This document shows positions 16,736 to 24,468 of a DNA stretch of 64,000 bases, piece by piece. Source of the DNA: Rhodococcus triatomae BKS 15-14 (GTDB lineage Bacteria > Actinomycetota > Actinomycetes > Mycobacteriales > Mycobacteriaceae); the NCBI GenBank assembly GCA_000341795.1, contig AODO01000062.1, positions 62,001 through 126,000 on the forward strand, read 5' to 3'. The notes under the pieces are model-generated. The model was not told the origin of the DNA. It ran no database searches and saw only the letters and a list, made by a program, of their open reading frames with translations. Within the stretch, counting starts at the first letter, position 1; the number at the start of each line of letters is the position of its first letter. A program made the translations under genes and the position numbers.

Positions 16736-17683
16736 ATGCCAATGTTTCGTCGTGCCGACGCCGGTCCCGGATGGCGCCGGCTCGTCGTCGCGGCCGCGGT
16801 CGCGACGACGGTCGTCGCCACCCTCACCGGGTGTGGAGAAGTCCTGACCAGCGACGACGACCGTCCGGTCGTGCTCACCACCTTCACCGTTCTCGCAGAC
16901 GTCGCGAGCAATGTCGCCGGCGACCGGCTCGCGGTCGAGTCGATCACGAAACCGGGCGCGGAGATCCACGGATACGAGCCGACTCCCGGCGACATGCGAC
17001 GCGCCGCGTCCGCGGACATGATCGTCGACAACGGGCTCAATCTGGAGGCGTGGTTCGAGCAGTTCGTGCACGAACTGCACCGTCCGCGAATCGTCGCCAG
17101 CGAGGGCATCGAGCCCATCGACATCGCCGCCGATGCGTACGCGGGCAAACCCAACCCGCACGCCTGGATGAGCCCGGTCAACGTGCAGGTCTACGTCGAC
17201 AACCTCGTCACCGCGTTCACCGAACTCGACCCCGACGGGGCAGCCGAGTTCGCCGCCAACGGCGCCGCCTACAAGCAGCAACTGCAGCAGGTGCAGGACG
17301 AGATGACGACGCGGCTCGCGGCCCTTCCCGAGCGTCAGCGCGCCCTCGTCACCTGCGAGGGCGCCTTCTCCTACCTCGCCCGTGACGCCGGGCTCACCGA
17401 GCGGTACATCTGGCCTGTCAACGCCGAACAGCAGGCCACCCCGCAGCAGTTGACCGCGGCGATCGAGTTCGTGAAGGCGAACGACGTCCCGGCCGTGTTC
17501 TGCGAGTCCACCGTCTCGGACGCACCGATGCAGCAGGTGGTCTCCGCGACCGGCGCGCGCTTCGGCGGCACCCTGTACGTCGACTCGCTGTCCGACGCGG
17601 ACGGCCCGGTTCCCACCTATCTCGACCTGATCCGCCACGACGCCGACACGATCGTCGCCGCTCTCACCGGAAGTGCGTCATGA
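16736..17683 (+). CDS. Metal ABC transporter substrate-binding lipoprotein (Mn/Zn type)
   Basis: 315-residue cluster A-I (ZnuA/MntA/PsaA-like) binding protein. The signal peptide ends in LTGC, with Cys33 as the lipid anchor. Metal-ligand motifs of the family are present: His78 in IHGYEPTPGD and His142 in NPHAWMSP, with further acidic ligands expected near residues 205-210 and 280. The loop is short and not His-rich, which is more typical of manganese than zinc binders, but this does not settle the metal. First gene of a three-gene operon; its stop overlaps the next start (ATGA). Expression is probably metal-repressed through the palindrome in its promoter. Confidence 0.9.
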   Translation: MPMFRRADAGPGWRRLVVAAAVATTVVATLTGCGEVLTSDDDRPVVLTTFTVLADVASNVAGDRLAVESITKPGAEIHGYEPTPGDMRRAASADMIVDNGLNLEAWFEQFVHELHRPRIVASEGIEPIDIAADAYAGKPNPHAWMSPVNVQVYVDNLVTAFTELDPDGAAEFAANGAAYKQQLQQVQDEMTTRLAALPERQRALVTCEGAFSYLARDAGLTERYIWPVNAEQQATPQQLTAAIEFVKANDVPAVFCESTVSDAPMQQVVSATGARFGGTLYVDSLSDADGPVPTYLDLIRHDADTIVAALTGSAS

Positions 17684-18423
17684 CCACCGGCGTCGCCGTC
17701 CGGATCACGGACGTCACCGTGCACTACGGTCCCGTCCTCGCCCTCGACCACGTCTCCCTCGACCTCGCACCGGCGTCGATCTGCGGGCTCATCGGGATGA
17801 ACGGGTCGGGGAAGTCGACCCTGTTCAAGACGATGATGGGCATCGTCAAACCCGATTCCGGCACCGTCGAGATCGACGGCGGCTCCCCCGCCGCCGCCCG
17901 CAGGCGTGCCGCCGTCGGATACGTGCCACAGGCGGAGGAGATCGACTGGGCGTTCCCGCTGTCGGTGCGGGACGTGGTGATGACGGGACGCTACGGTCAC
18001 CTCGGCTTCACGCGGCGGCCCCGCCGGCGCGATCACGACGCCGTCGACGTCGCACTCGACCGCGTGCACCTCACGGACCTGCAGAACCGGCAGATCGGCC
18101 AACTGTCCGGCGGGCAGCGCAAACGCGCCTTCGTGGCCCGCGCGATCGCGCAGGAGGCGTCGGTACTGCTGCTCGACGAACCGTTCGCAGGCGTCGACAA
18201 ACGCAGCGAGGGCACGATCACGTCGTTGCTGCGCGAACTGGCGGACGACGGCACCGCGATCCTGATCTCCACGCACGACCTGCAGGCGTTGCCCCGCCTC
18301 GCCGACCGCGCGGTACTGCTGATGCAGCGCATCCTCGCCGACGGCGACATCCAGGAGGTCCTGCGTCCCGAGAACCTGGTCCGCGCGTTCGGAATCGACT
18401 CGTTGGAAGGCCCCGTCCGGTGA
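17680..18423 (+). CDS. Metal ABC transporter ATPase subunit
   Basis: 247-residue ATPase that powers the importer. Walker A GMNGSGKST (about 41-49), Q-loop in VGYVPQAEEIDW, signature LSGGQRKRAFVARA, Walker B LLLDEPFAGVD and H-loop ISTHDL are intact. VPQAEEIDWAFPLSVRDVVMTGRYGHLG is characteristic of the Mn/Zn subfamily. Overlaps the preceding gene by 4 bp (ATGA) and the next by 4 bp (GTGA), so the operon is translationally coupled. Confidence 0.92.
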   Translation: MTTGVAVRITDVTVHYGPVLALDHVSLDLAPASICGLIGMNGSGKSTLFKTMMGIVKPDSGTVEIDGGSPAAARRRAAVGYVPQAEEIDWAFPLSVRDVVMTGRYGHLGFTRRPRRRDHDAVDVALDRVHLTDLQNRQIGQLSGGQRKRAFVARAIAQEASVLLLDEPFAGVDKRSEGTITSLLRELADDGTAILISTHDLQALPRLADRAVLLMQRILADGDIQEVLRPENLVRAFGIDSLEGPVR

Positions 18424-19289
18424 ACCTCGTCGACCTGTTGCTCGATCCGTTCGCCTACTCGTTCATGACGCGGGCGCTCGCCGCGACACTGATCGCGTCG
18501 GTGGTGTGCGCGGTGCTGTCGTGCTGGCTGGTGCTGATCGGCTGGTCGCTGATGGGCGACGCCGTCTCCCACGCGGTGCTGCCGGGCGTCGTCCTCGCGT
18601 ACGTCGTGGGGGCTCCGTTCGCGATCGGCGCGATCATCTTCGGCTTCCTCGCCGTCGCACTGATCGGCGCGGTCCGGGGCACGAGCCGGGTCAAGGAGGA
18701 CGCTGCGATCGGCATCGTCTTCACCACGCTGTTCGCGCTCGGGTTGGTGCTGATCTCGGTGACACCGAGCCAAACCGATTTGAACCACATCATTTTCGGC
18801 AACCTGCTCGGGGTGTCGAGGTCCGACCTGACGCAGATCGCGATCCTCGGCGCGATCGTCCTCGCCGTCCTGCTGGCCAAGCGCCGTGACTTCACCCTGT
18901 ACGCGTTCGACCGCATCCACGCGCACGCCATCGGGCTCAACCCGAGGTTGCTCGGCGCGACGCTGCTCGGACTCCTCGCCCTGACGTGTGTGGTGGCGCT
19001 GCAGGTCGTCGGGGTGGTGCTGGTGGTGGCGATGCTCATCATCCCCGGCGCCACCGCCTACCTGCTCACCGACCGGTTCGGCCGGATGCTGCTCATCGCG
19101 CCCGCGACGTCCGCGGCCTGCGGGGTGATCGGCCTGTACGTCTCCTACTACCAGGACACGTCGCCGGGCGGCATGGTCGTCCTCACCCAGGGCATCCTGT
19201 TCACCCTGGTCTACCTCTTCGGCCCCCGGCACGGGCTGGTGGCGACGCGCTGGCAGGCCCGCCGCCGCCGCGCCCTCCTGACGGGATGA
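18420..19289 (+). CDS. Metal ABC transporter permease
   Basis: 289-residue ABC-3 family permease with about eight or nine membrane spans. SLMGDAVSHAVLPGVVLAY, near residue 40, is the hallmark of ZnuB/MntB/TroC proteins, and HAIGLNPRLLG is the ATPase-coupling segment. GTG at 18420 overlaps the ATPase stop codon. It completes the importer with the lipoprotein and ATPase. No metal regulator gene lies in the operon, so the operator upstream is read by a regulator encoded elsewhere. Confidence 0.92.
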   Translation: MNLVDLLLDPFAYSFMTRALAATLIASVVCAVLSCWLVLIGWSLMGDAVSHAVLPGVVLAYVVGAPFAIGAIIFGFLAVALIGAVRGTSRVKEDAAIGIVFTTLFALGLVLISVTPSQTDLNHIIFGNLLGVSRSDLTQIAILGAIVLAVLLAKRRDFTLYAFDRIHAHAIGLNPRLLGATLLGLLALTCVVALQVVGVVLVVAMLIIPGATAYLLTDRFGRMLLIAPATSAACGVIGLYVSYYQDTSPGGMVVLTQGILFTLVYLFGPRHGLVATRWQARRRRALLTG

Positions 19290-19368
19290 GCGGCTGGGCG
19301 TGCACACGAGCCCGATGCCCGGGGCGTGCGAGAATTCACCGACGCGCACCGCACCCAGGGGGACGACG

Positions 19369-20289
19369 ATGGTGGCAGTTCCAGCAGCAGGACGACTGGC
19401 CGCGGCGACGGTGGCCGCGCTGGTCCTCGGCACCGGATCGGCGTCGGCGTTCCCGGTCTCCCCGACGACGCCGACGTGCGGCGGTGCGGGCGCGCCACGC
19501 ACCCTCGTCGCCCAACCGAGCGCGTTCGAGGCCGTGGCGTTCGATCGCGACGGGCGCATGCTCCTGAGCAACGCGTTCGGCAACTCCGTCGACGCCGTCG
19601 ACGCCCCGAGCGCGCAGCCACACCCGGTCGCCACCGTCCCCTCGCCCGGGGGCCTCGCCCCGCTGCCGGACGGCACCGTGCTCGCCGGATCGGGGAACTC
19701 CGCGACGGCATTCCTGGCACCGGCCGCCGAACTGCGGCAATTGAACCCGGCGACCGGTGCGCAGCAGGTGGTCGCGCGCGGATTGTCGATGGCGAACGGT
19801 GTGGCACGCGCAGCCGACGGCACCGTGTACGCGTCGAGCGACGTCGAACCCGCCATCGACCGCATCGCCCCGGACGGACGCGTCGAGCGCGGCTGGTACC
19901 GGGCGTCGACGGCCAACGGACTGGCTCTGTCTCCGGACGGGCGCACCCTCTACGCGAACGTCTCGACGGGCGATCCGAGCATCGTGGCGATCGACACCGG
20001 GACCGGCGAGAGCCGGGTCCACTTCCGGCCCCCGCCGGGACTCGAATGGGCGTTCCTCGACGACCTCGACATCGACGACGCGGGTCGCCTCTACACGAAC
20101 GCGTTCCTCGCCGGACAGACGTGGCGAGTCGACCCGGACGGCAGTTTCTGCGCCGTCGCCACGGGTCTGGTCTTCCCGGCGGGCATCTCGGTCGGCACCG
20201 AGGGCTCCCCCTTCGCCGCCGACAGCGTCTACGTCACCACGTACTCGGGTTCGGTGTTCGAGATCACCGGGGCCGTCCCGCCGCGCTGA
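19369..20289 (+). CDS. Secreted SMP-30/gluconolactonase-like beta-propeller
   Basis: 306-residue exported protein. A signal peptide (about 1-27) ends in SASA. The mature part shows repeated propeller blades with the pattern DG..Y/L and NG. motifs: AFDRDGRMLLSN, LSMANGVARAADGTVYASS, ASTANGLALSPDGRTLYANV and DDLDIDDAGRLYTNAF. The conserved Asn and Asp positions are those that bind the divalent metal in SMP-30 lactonases. Substrate unknown. The ATG at 19369 has CAGGGGGA upstream. The tail overlaps the convergent monooxygenase gene by 26 bp. Confidence 0.8.
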   Translation: MVAVPAAGRLAAATVAALVLGTGSASAFPVSPTTPTCGGAGAPRTLVAQPSAFEAVAFDRDGRMLLSNAFGNSVDAVDAPSAQPHPVATVPSPGGLAPLPDGTVLAGSGNSATAFLAPAAELRQLNPATGAQQVVARGLSMANGVARAADGTVYASSDVEPAIDRIAPDGRVERGWYRASTANGLALSPDGRTLYANVSTGDPSIVAIDTGTGESRVHFRPPPGLEWAFLDDLDIDDAGRLYTNAFLAGQTWRVDPDGSFCAVATGLVFPAGISVGTEGSPFAADSVYVTTYSGSVFEITGAVPPR

Positions 20290-21775
20290 CCTCCAACCGA
20301 TAGTCGTCGAGCGGGAAACTGTCCGCCTCGCGGAAGGCGTTCGCGGTCGAGGTGGGCCGAAGCAGTGCCGCCTCGCCGTGCTGGTTGAAGTAGTAGCTCC
20401 GTGCGGTGGAACAGCTTCCGCCGTAGAAGACGGAATCGCCGAGGTTCTCGGTCATCCGGTTCAGGAAGCGGGTGTTCGCGCCCTCGGTCACCTCGAAGAC
20501 GTCCGCGCCTCGACGCTGCATCTCCCCGAACAGTCGGGTCATGTGCGCCATCTGCGACTCGATGGTCGTGAAGTACGACAGGCCGCTGTACGAGTAGGGG
20601 CTGGCGAGGGTCAGGAAGTTCGGGAACTTCGGGACCGCGACACCCTCGTACGCCTGGAACCGGTTGTCCCGCCACCACTTCCCGAGGTTCCTCTCGTCAC
20701 GTCCGATGACCTCGATCGCGGGGAAGTTCACATCCCAGAGGTTGAATCCGGTGGCGAGGATCAGCGTGTCGATCTCGGTGCGACGCCCATCGGTGGTGAC
20801 GACGGCATCCGGCTCGATCCGTGCGATCGGCGTCGTCTCCAGGTTCACGTTCGCTTTCGTGAAGGTCCGGAAGTAGCTGTTGGAGAAGGTCGGACGCTTG
20901 CAGCCGAAGTCGTAGTCCGGAGTCAGTCTGCGCCGCAGTTCGGAGTCACGTACCTGGCTGCGCAGGAACAGCTTCGACGCCCCGGCCGCCCCCTTGTTGA
21001 GGAACTTGACCTGGCGGTAGTGCAGGACCGCACTGACCATGATCGCCTCGAGGATTCCGTCGCTGACCTTCCGGGCCAGTCGCTGCGTCAGCGGGATCCG
21101 CTCGAAGAGTCGTTGCACGACAGAGGGAATCGGGAAATCCATCTTCGGCACCACCCAGATCGGGGTGCGCTGGAAGACGGTGAGAGCGGACGCGTGCCGG
21201 GCCAGCTCGGGGATGAGCTGCACGGCGGTGGCTCCCGTGCCGATGACGGCGGCACGGCTGCCACGCAGGTCGAGGGTGTCGTCCCAGGCGGTGGTGTGCA
21301 CGACTCGGCCGGCGAAGCTGTCGATGCCGTCGATGTCGGGCATCTTCGGCTGGGAGAGGAACCCGGTCGCGGTGAGCAGGTAGCGGGCAGTCACCGGCTC
21401 CTGCCCCTCGATCGACACCACCCAGTGCTGGGCGTCCTCGTCCCAGCGGGCCCCGGAGACGACGGTGCCGAACCGCATGTAGCGGCGCAGGTCGTACTTG
21501 TCGGCGACGTGGTCGGCGTAGCGCTTGAGCTCGGCGCCCGGCGCGAACAGCCGTGACCAGTACGGGTTGGGCTCGAAGGAGTACGAGTAGGTCACCGACG
21601 CGATGTCGACGGCCAGCCCGGGGTAGCGGTTGACGTGCCACGTTCCGCCGAGGTCGTCCTCGCGTTCGAGGATCGCGAGGTTCGTCAGACCCAGCCTGTT
21701 CAGCGCGATCGCGGCGCCCATGCCGCCGAAGCCCGCGCCGACGACGACCGCGTCGTAGTGCTCGTGTCCGTCCAC
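20264..21775 (-). CDS. Flavin monooxygenase, Baeyer-Villiger type
   Basis: About 503 residues. N-terminal FAD-binding GAGFGGMG, the Baeyer-Villiger fingerprint FAGRVVHTTAWD (FxGxxxHxxxW), and the NADPH-binding GTGATAVQ motif are all present. Such enzymes insert oxygen into ketones or oxidise heteroatoms using NADPH and O2. GTG at 21775 is preferred because GGAGGGTGGAG lies just upstream; an in-frame GTG at 21817 would add 14 residues and lacks a good site. A possible -10 (GATACT, near 21812) on the minus strand agrees with the downstream start. Divergent from the OhrR-like regulator gene, which may control it. Confidence 0.88.
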   Translation of the reverse strand: MDGHEHYDAVVVGAGFGGMGAAIALNRLGLTNLAILEREDDLGGTWHVNRYPGLAVDIASVTYSYSFEPNPYWSRLFAPGAELKRYADHVADKYDLRRYMRFGTVVSGARWDEDAQHWVVSIEGQEPVTARYLLTATGFLSQPKMPDIDGIDSFAGRVVHTTAWDDTLDLRGSRAAVIGTGATAVQLIPELARHASALTVFQRTPIWVVPKMDFPIPSVVQRLFERIPLTQRLARKVSDGILEAIMVSAVLHYRQVKFLNKGAAGASKLFLRSQVRDSELRRRLTPDYDFGCKRPTFSNSYFRTFTKANVNLETTPIARIEPDAVVTTDGRRTEIDTLILATGFNLWDVNFPAIEVIGRDERNLGKWWRDNRFQAYEGVAVPKFPNFLTLASPYSYSGLSYFTTIESQMAHMTRLFGEMQRRGADVFEVTEGANTRFLNRMTENLGDSVFYGGSCSTARSYYFNQHGEAALLRPTSTANAFREADSFPLDDYRLEVSAAGRPR

Positions 21776-21904
21776 AACTCCACCCTCCACCAAAGTGTCT
21801 GCAACTGTCAGTATCACTCACTTCGACTTCCGAGGCCACCCCCACTTTCCGGCAGCCACGACGGGAACGATCGCGGGTGTCGCCCTGTTCACATTTAGTT
21901 AATG

Positions 21905-21919
21905 CACGATCTATTCGTG
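21905..21919. promoter_or_regulatory. Inverted repeat at the OhrR-like gene promoter
   Basis: CACGA-TCTAT-TCGTG lies 14-28 nt before the start at 21933 and just upstream of a TACGCT -10-like hexamer. The position fits autoregulation by the encoded MarR/OhrR protein. Confidence 0.4.
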
Positions 21920-21932
21920 TACGCTTCGAACT

Positions 21933-22382
21933 ATGACGGCCACCGATCCGCTCGCCCTCGACAGGCAGGTCTGCTTCGCGCTCGCGGTGGCGAATCGCGC
22001 CGTGCTCGCCGTGTATCGCCCGCTGCTCGAACCGATGGGACTGACGCATCCGCAGTACCTCGTGATGCTCGCGCTCTGGGGGGAGGCGCCGATGTCGGTC
22101 AAGGCGATCGGTTCTGCGCTGCAACTGGATTCACCGACCCTCTCCCCGCTGCTCAAACGCCTCGAGGCCTCCGGGCTGATCACCCGGACGCGCAGCGCCG
22201 AAGACGAGCGAACCCTCGTCGTCGACCTCACCGACACCGGCCGCGCACTCCGCACCGAGGCCGAGAAGATCCCGCCCGCCGTCGTCGCGGCCCTCGGCGT
22301 CGGGCTACCGCAACTCGAAGAACTGCACCGCGTACTCACCGACATCAACAAGGCAGCACTCACGGCAGGAGCACTGAATTGA
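21933..22382 (+). CDS. OhrR-like MarR family regulator
   Basis: 149-residue winged-helix repressor closest to the OhrR branch. Cys14 in DRQVCFALAVANRAV and the YRPLLEPMGLTHPQYLVMLALWGE segment match the OhrR peroxide-sensing site, in which an N-terminal Cys reacts with organic hydroperoxides. The recognition helix region is SPTLSPLLKRLEASGLI. No ohr gene is adjacent, so the target may be the divergent monooxygenase or the coupled DUF5313 gene. No Shine-Dalgarno is present; TACGCT 7 nt upstream suggests a leaderless mRNA. Confidence 0.82.
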   Translation: MTATDPLALDRQVCFALAVANRAVLAVYRPLLEPMGLTHPQYLVMLALWGEAPMSVKAIGSALQLDSPTLSPLLKRLEASGLITRTRSAEDERTLVVDLTDTGRALRTEAEKIPPAVVAALGVGLPQLEELHRVLTDINKAALTAGALN

Positions 22383-22762
22383 CCCGAAAGATGGGCGTCA
22401 CCCGCCCCAACCCGCTGCAGTGGATCGCGTACACCTTCGGCGCGAAGCTGCCCGAGTCGATGAACGACTGGGTGCTCAACGACATCACCGGCGACCACTA
22501 CTTCATCCGGCACATGCTGCGCGCACAGGTCCCGTTCATCCCGCTGTACGCACTGTTCCTGCTGTTCCCCGGGCCGCTGTGGCTGCGAGCGTCGATGGTG
22601 CTGCTCGGCGTCAGCCTCGCTGTCTTCTACTCCATCGTCTACATCCACCAGAACCGGGCCCGCCGCCTGCAGAAGAACGGCCTGCCGATGGACCTGGACA
22701 ACGACAAGCGGCGCGCCGCCCGCGAATCGCAGATCGACGCGTACTCGCGGGCCTGGCGCTAG
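22379..22762 (+). CDS. DUF5313 family membrane protein, 127 aa
   Basis: Actinobacterial protein of unknown function. It contains NPLQWIAYTFGAKLPESMNDWVLNDITG, then two hydrophobic segments (about 60-75 and 80-98) and a basic, charged C-terminus. TTG at 22379 is chosen as start because it overlaps the upstream TGA and has AGGAG 7 nt before it; the ATG at 22391 lacks one. Coupled translation with the OhrR-like gene suggests a shared role, perhaps in the membrane response to peroxides (inference). Convergent 4-bp overlap with the rhodanese gene. Confidence 0.72.
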   Translation: MTRKMGVTRPNPLQWIAYTFGAKLPESMNDWVLNDITGDHYFIRHMLRAQVPFIPLYALFLLFPGPLWLRASMVLLGVSLAVFYSIVYIHQNRARRLQKNGLPMDLDNDKRRAARESQIDAYSRAWR

Positions 22763-23067
22763 CTACCGGAGTCGACGGCGCGTCCCGACGCCATCCACGC
22801 CTCGGTGCCACCCGCGACGTTCACCGCGTTGACACCTGTCCTGCCGAGGTAGTCCACCGCCTGCGCGGAACGTCCACCCTTCGCGCAGATCACGTACAGC
22901 GTGTCCGCCGAGGGGATGTCGCCCAGCCGGGCGGTGAACTCGCTGAGCGGAACGAGCACCGCACCGGGAACCCGCGCCTGTGCGTACTCGTCGGCCTCGC
23001 GCACATCGATCAACGCGGCACCGGCGGCGAGCGCCTGCTCCAGTGCTGCCACATCCACTTGCTGCAT
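22759..23067 (-). CDS. Single-domain rhodanese-like sulfurtransferase
   Basis: 102-residue cytoplasmic rhodanese. The active-site loop is CAKGGRS with Cys61 as the persulfide carrier. LIDVREADEYAQARVPGA and VAGGTEAWMASG are the usual flanking motifs. Length fits GlpE-like single-domain proteins. Upstream of its ATG lies CGAAGATG-type sequence without a strong ribosome-binding site. It transfers sulfane sulfur to an unknown acceptor. The acyltransferase gene behind it is in the same orientation, 29 bp away, so the two may be co-transcribed. Confidence 0.85.
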   Translation of the reverse strand: MQQVDVAALEQALAAGAALIDVREADEYAQARVPGAVLVPLSEFTARLGDIPSADTLYVICAKGGRSAQAVDYLGRTGVNAVNVAGGTEAWMASGRAVDSGS

Positions 23068-23096
23068 CTTCGTCCTCCCGACGGGTCGGCGTCAGC

Positions 23097-23831
23097 TTAC
23101 CGACGGCCGAACTCCACGGCCCCGTCGACGGCCTCCTGCAAGCGTTCGTGGACCAGCCGCGTGATCGCGGCAGGCTTGTCGGGCAGGTCGGTGACGGGCG
23201 CGGCGAAGTAGACGCTCGCGCCCTTCGTGTCGCCGCCGTAACTGATGCCCATGTGCAGCAGGGCCGGTGTCACGCCGAGCCTGATCGCCCGGCTCGTGAT
23301 GTGCCCGACGCCGCTGCCGACCGCCTGCAGCCGTGTCGGATCGCCCACGTTGCAGGTGCCCTCCGGGAAGATCGCGACGCTGTCGCCGCGGCTCATCCTG
23401 GTTGCGCACACGTCCATCATTCGCTGGCCTGCGGCGTTGACGGCACGCATGCCGTGGTTCTTCCCCCGGAACACCGGGATGGAACCCATCAGGTCGATCC
23501 GGTCCCGCAGCGAGCTGTCCGCGAACAACTCGTCCTTCGCGAGCACCCGGGTGCGGCCGATCACCGGTCGCAGCGGACTGCGCCAGGCCGCCGCCGCGAC
23601 CGTGTACGGATCGGCCTCGGACAGGTGGTTGACCGACAGCACCAGAGGGGTGTCCGAGCGCACCAGGTCCCGGATCGCTGCCCGGGCGCCGTTCGCGTAG
23701 CGGACGCGGGGCCGGAACTTCGCCGCCAGCGTCGCGTAGGCGGCCTTCGCCAGCAGCCGGTTCTGCCGATGCCCGAGGTAGTACTCGTAGACGGCGTCGC
23801 TGTTCTCGAGGGTCACGTCGGGCTTCGTCAT
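23097..23831 (-). CDS. 1-acyl-glycerol-3-phosphate acyltransferase family protein
   Basis: 244-residue PlsC-type acyltransferase. The catalytic block NHLSEAD (NHxxxxD) lies near residue 68, FRGKN near 123 and FPEGT near 152. Such enzymes acylate lysophosphatidic acid or related acceptors at the inner membrane face. ATG at 23831 is chosen because a perfect 20-bp palindrome begins 2 nt upstream of it, which must be the control site; the longer upstream frame would contain that palindrome. It probably precedes the rhodanese gene in one transcript. Substrate unknown. Confidence 0.85.
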   Translation of the reverse strand: MTKPDVTLENSDAVYEYYLGHRQNRLLAKAAYATLAAKFRPRVRYANGARAAIRDLVRSDTPLVLSVNHLSEADPYTVAAAAWRSPLRPVIGRTRVLAKDELFADSSLRDRIDLMGSIPVFRGKNHGMRAVNAAGQRMMDVCATRMSRGDSVAIFPEGTCNVGDPTRLQAVGSGVGHITSRAIRLGVTPALLHMGISYGGDTKGASVYFAAPVTDLPDKPAAITRLVHERLQEAVDGAVEFGRR

Positions 23832-23833
23832 GA

Positions 23834-23853
23834 AACCTACGGTACCGTAGGTT
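23834..23853. promoter_or_regulatory. Perfect 20-bp palindromic operator of the acyltransferase gene
   Basis: AACCTACGGTACCGTAGGTT is fully symmetrical and ends 2 nt before the start codon. Its length and symmetry suit a TetR-family lipid or acyl-CoA regulator. No such regulator is adjacent. Confidence 0.65.
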
Positions 23854-23934
23854 AGGGCGGGTCGCCGAGCCCGGCCGCGCACCGCGCCCGCTCTCCCGCA
23901 GGGTCCGCGCGGCGCCGGTTCGGCGGTCCGGGAC

Positions 23935-23940
23935 TAGCAT
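23935..23940 (+). promoter_or_regulatory. -10 element of the lumazine synthase gene (leaderless)
   Basis: TAGCAT is followed by 6 nt and the ATG at 23947. There is no ribosome-binding site. Confidence 0.5.
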
Positions 23941-23946
23941 TTGCCC

Positions 23947-24384
23947 ATGACCATTGCGTTCGTCCAGGCCACCTGGCACCGGTCCATCGTCGACCACGCA
24001 CGCGACGCCTTCGTCGCCCGCTGGCGCGAACTCGGACACGACCCCGACGACATCGAGTTCTACGAGACGCCCGGCGCCTTCGAGATCCCGCTGCACGCGC
24101 AGCGGCTCGCGCGCACCGGTCGTGTCGACGCCGTCGTCGCGGCCGGACTCGTCGTCGACGGAGGCATCTACCGGCACGAGTTCGTCGCCACGGCCGTCAT
24201 CGACGGCCTGATGCGCGTCCAGCTCGACACCGACGTCCCCGTGTTCTCGGCCGTGCTCACCCCGCACCACTTCCACGACCACGCCGACCACACCGACTTC
24301 TTCACCGCCCACTTCGACAAGAAGGGCGCCGAGGTCGCGGACGCCTGCTCCGGCACCCTGGCCTCGCTCGCGACCATCAAGTAG
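23947..24384 (+). CDS. ribH: 6,7-dimethyl-8-ribityllumazine synthase, type II
   Basis: 145-residue enzyme of riboflavin synthesis that joins 5-amino-6-ribitylaminouracil and 3,4-dihydroxybutanone phosphate. Motifs: FVQATWHRSIVD near the N-terminus, TPGAFEIPLHAQ, and VPVFSAVLTPHHF...FFTAHFDKKGAEVADAC. The last block resembles RibH2 of Brucella and Rhizobium rather than the standard bacterial RibH with its GVLT..T..QA end, so a decameric type II enzyme is expected. It stands alone, away from other rib genes, with no FMN riboswitch, so it is probably a second, specialised copy. An upstream TTG (23941) is a weaker start. Confidence 0.85.
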   Translation: MTIAFVQATWHRSIVDHARDAFVARWRELGHDPDDIEFYETPGAFEIPLHAQRLARTGRVDAVVAAGLVVDGGIYRHEFVATAVIDGLMRVQLDTDVPVFSAVLTPHHFHDHADHTDFFTAHFDKKGAEVADACSGTLASLATIK

Positions 24385-24395
24385 CCCCCACCCGC

Positions 24396-24452
24396 GGTTC
24401 CCTGATGTCACATCGGGTCTCCTCACGACCCCGACTGTGACATCAGGGAACC
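24396..24452. terminator. Large bidirectional hairpin between ribH and epoxide hydrolase gene
   Basis: A perfect 17-bp stem (24396-24412 with 24436-24452) encloses a 23-nt loop. Inner TCGGGTC and GACCCCGA pair further. It lies between convergent genes. Confidence 0.75.
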
Positions 24453-24468
24453 GGATGCGGCGACATCG

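Noticed and set aside
18033-19946. A 637-codon minus-strand frame under the metal permease and SMP-30-like genes
   Set aside because: Shadow frame: composition biased to Gln, Glu, Arg and Ala, no start signal, and both genes opposite are well supported.
23854-23946. Region before ribH checked for an FMN riboswitch
   Set aside because: Too short, and the expected transcription start is at the ATG, leaving no leader.
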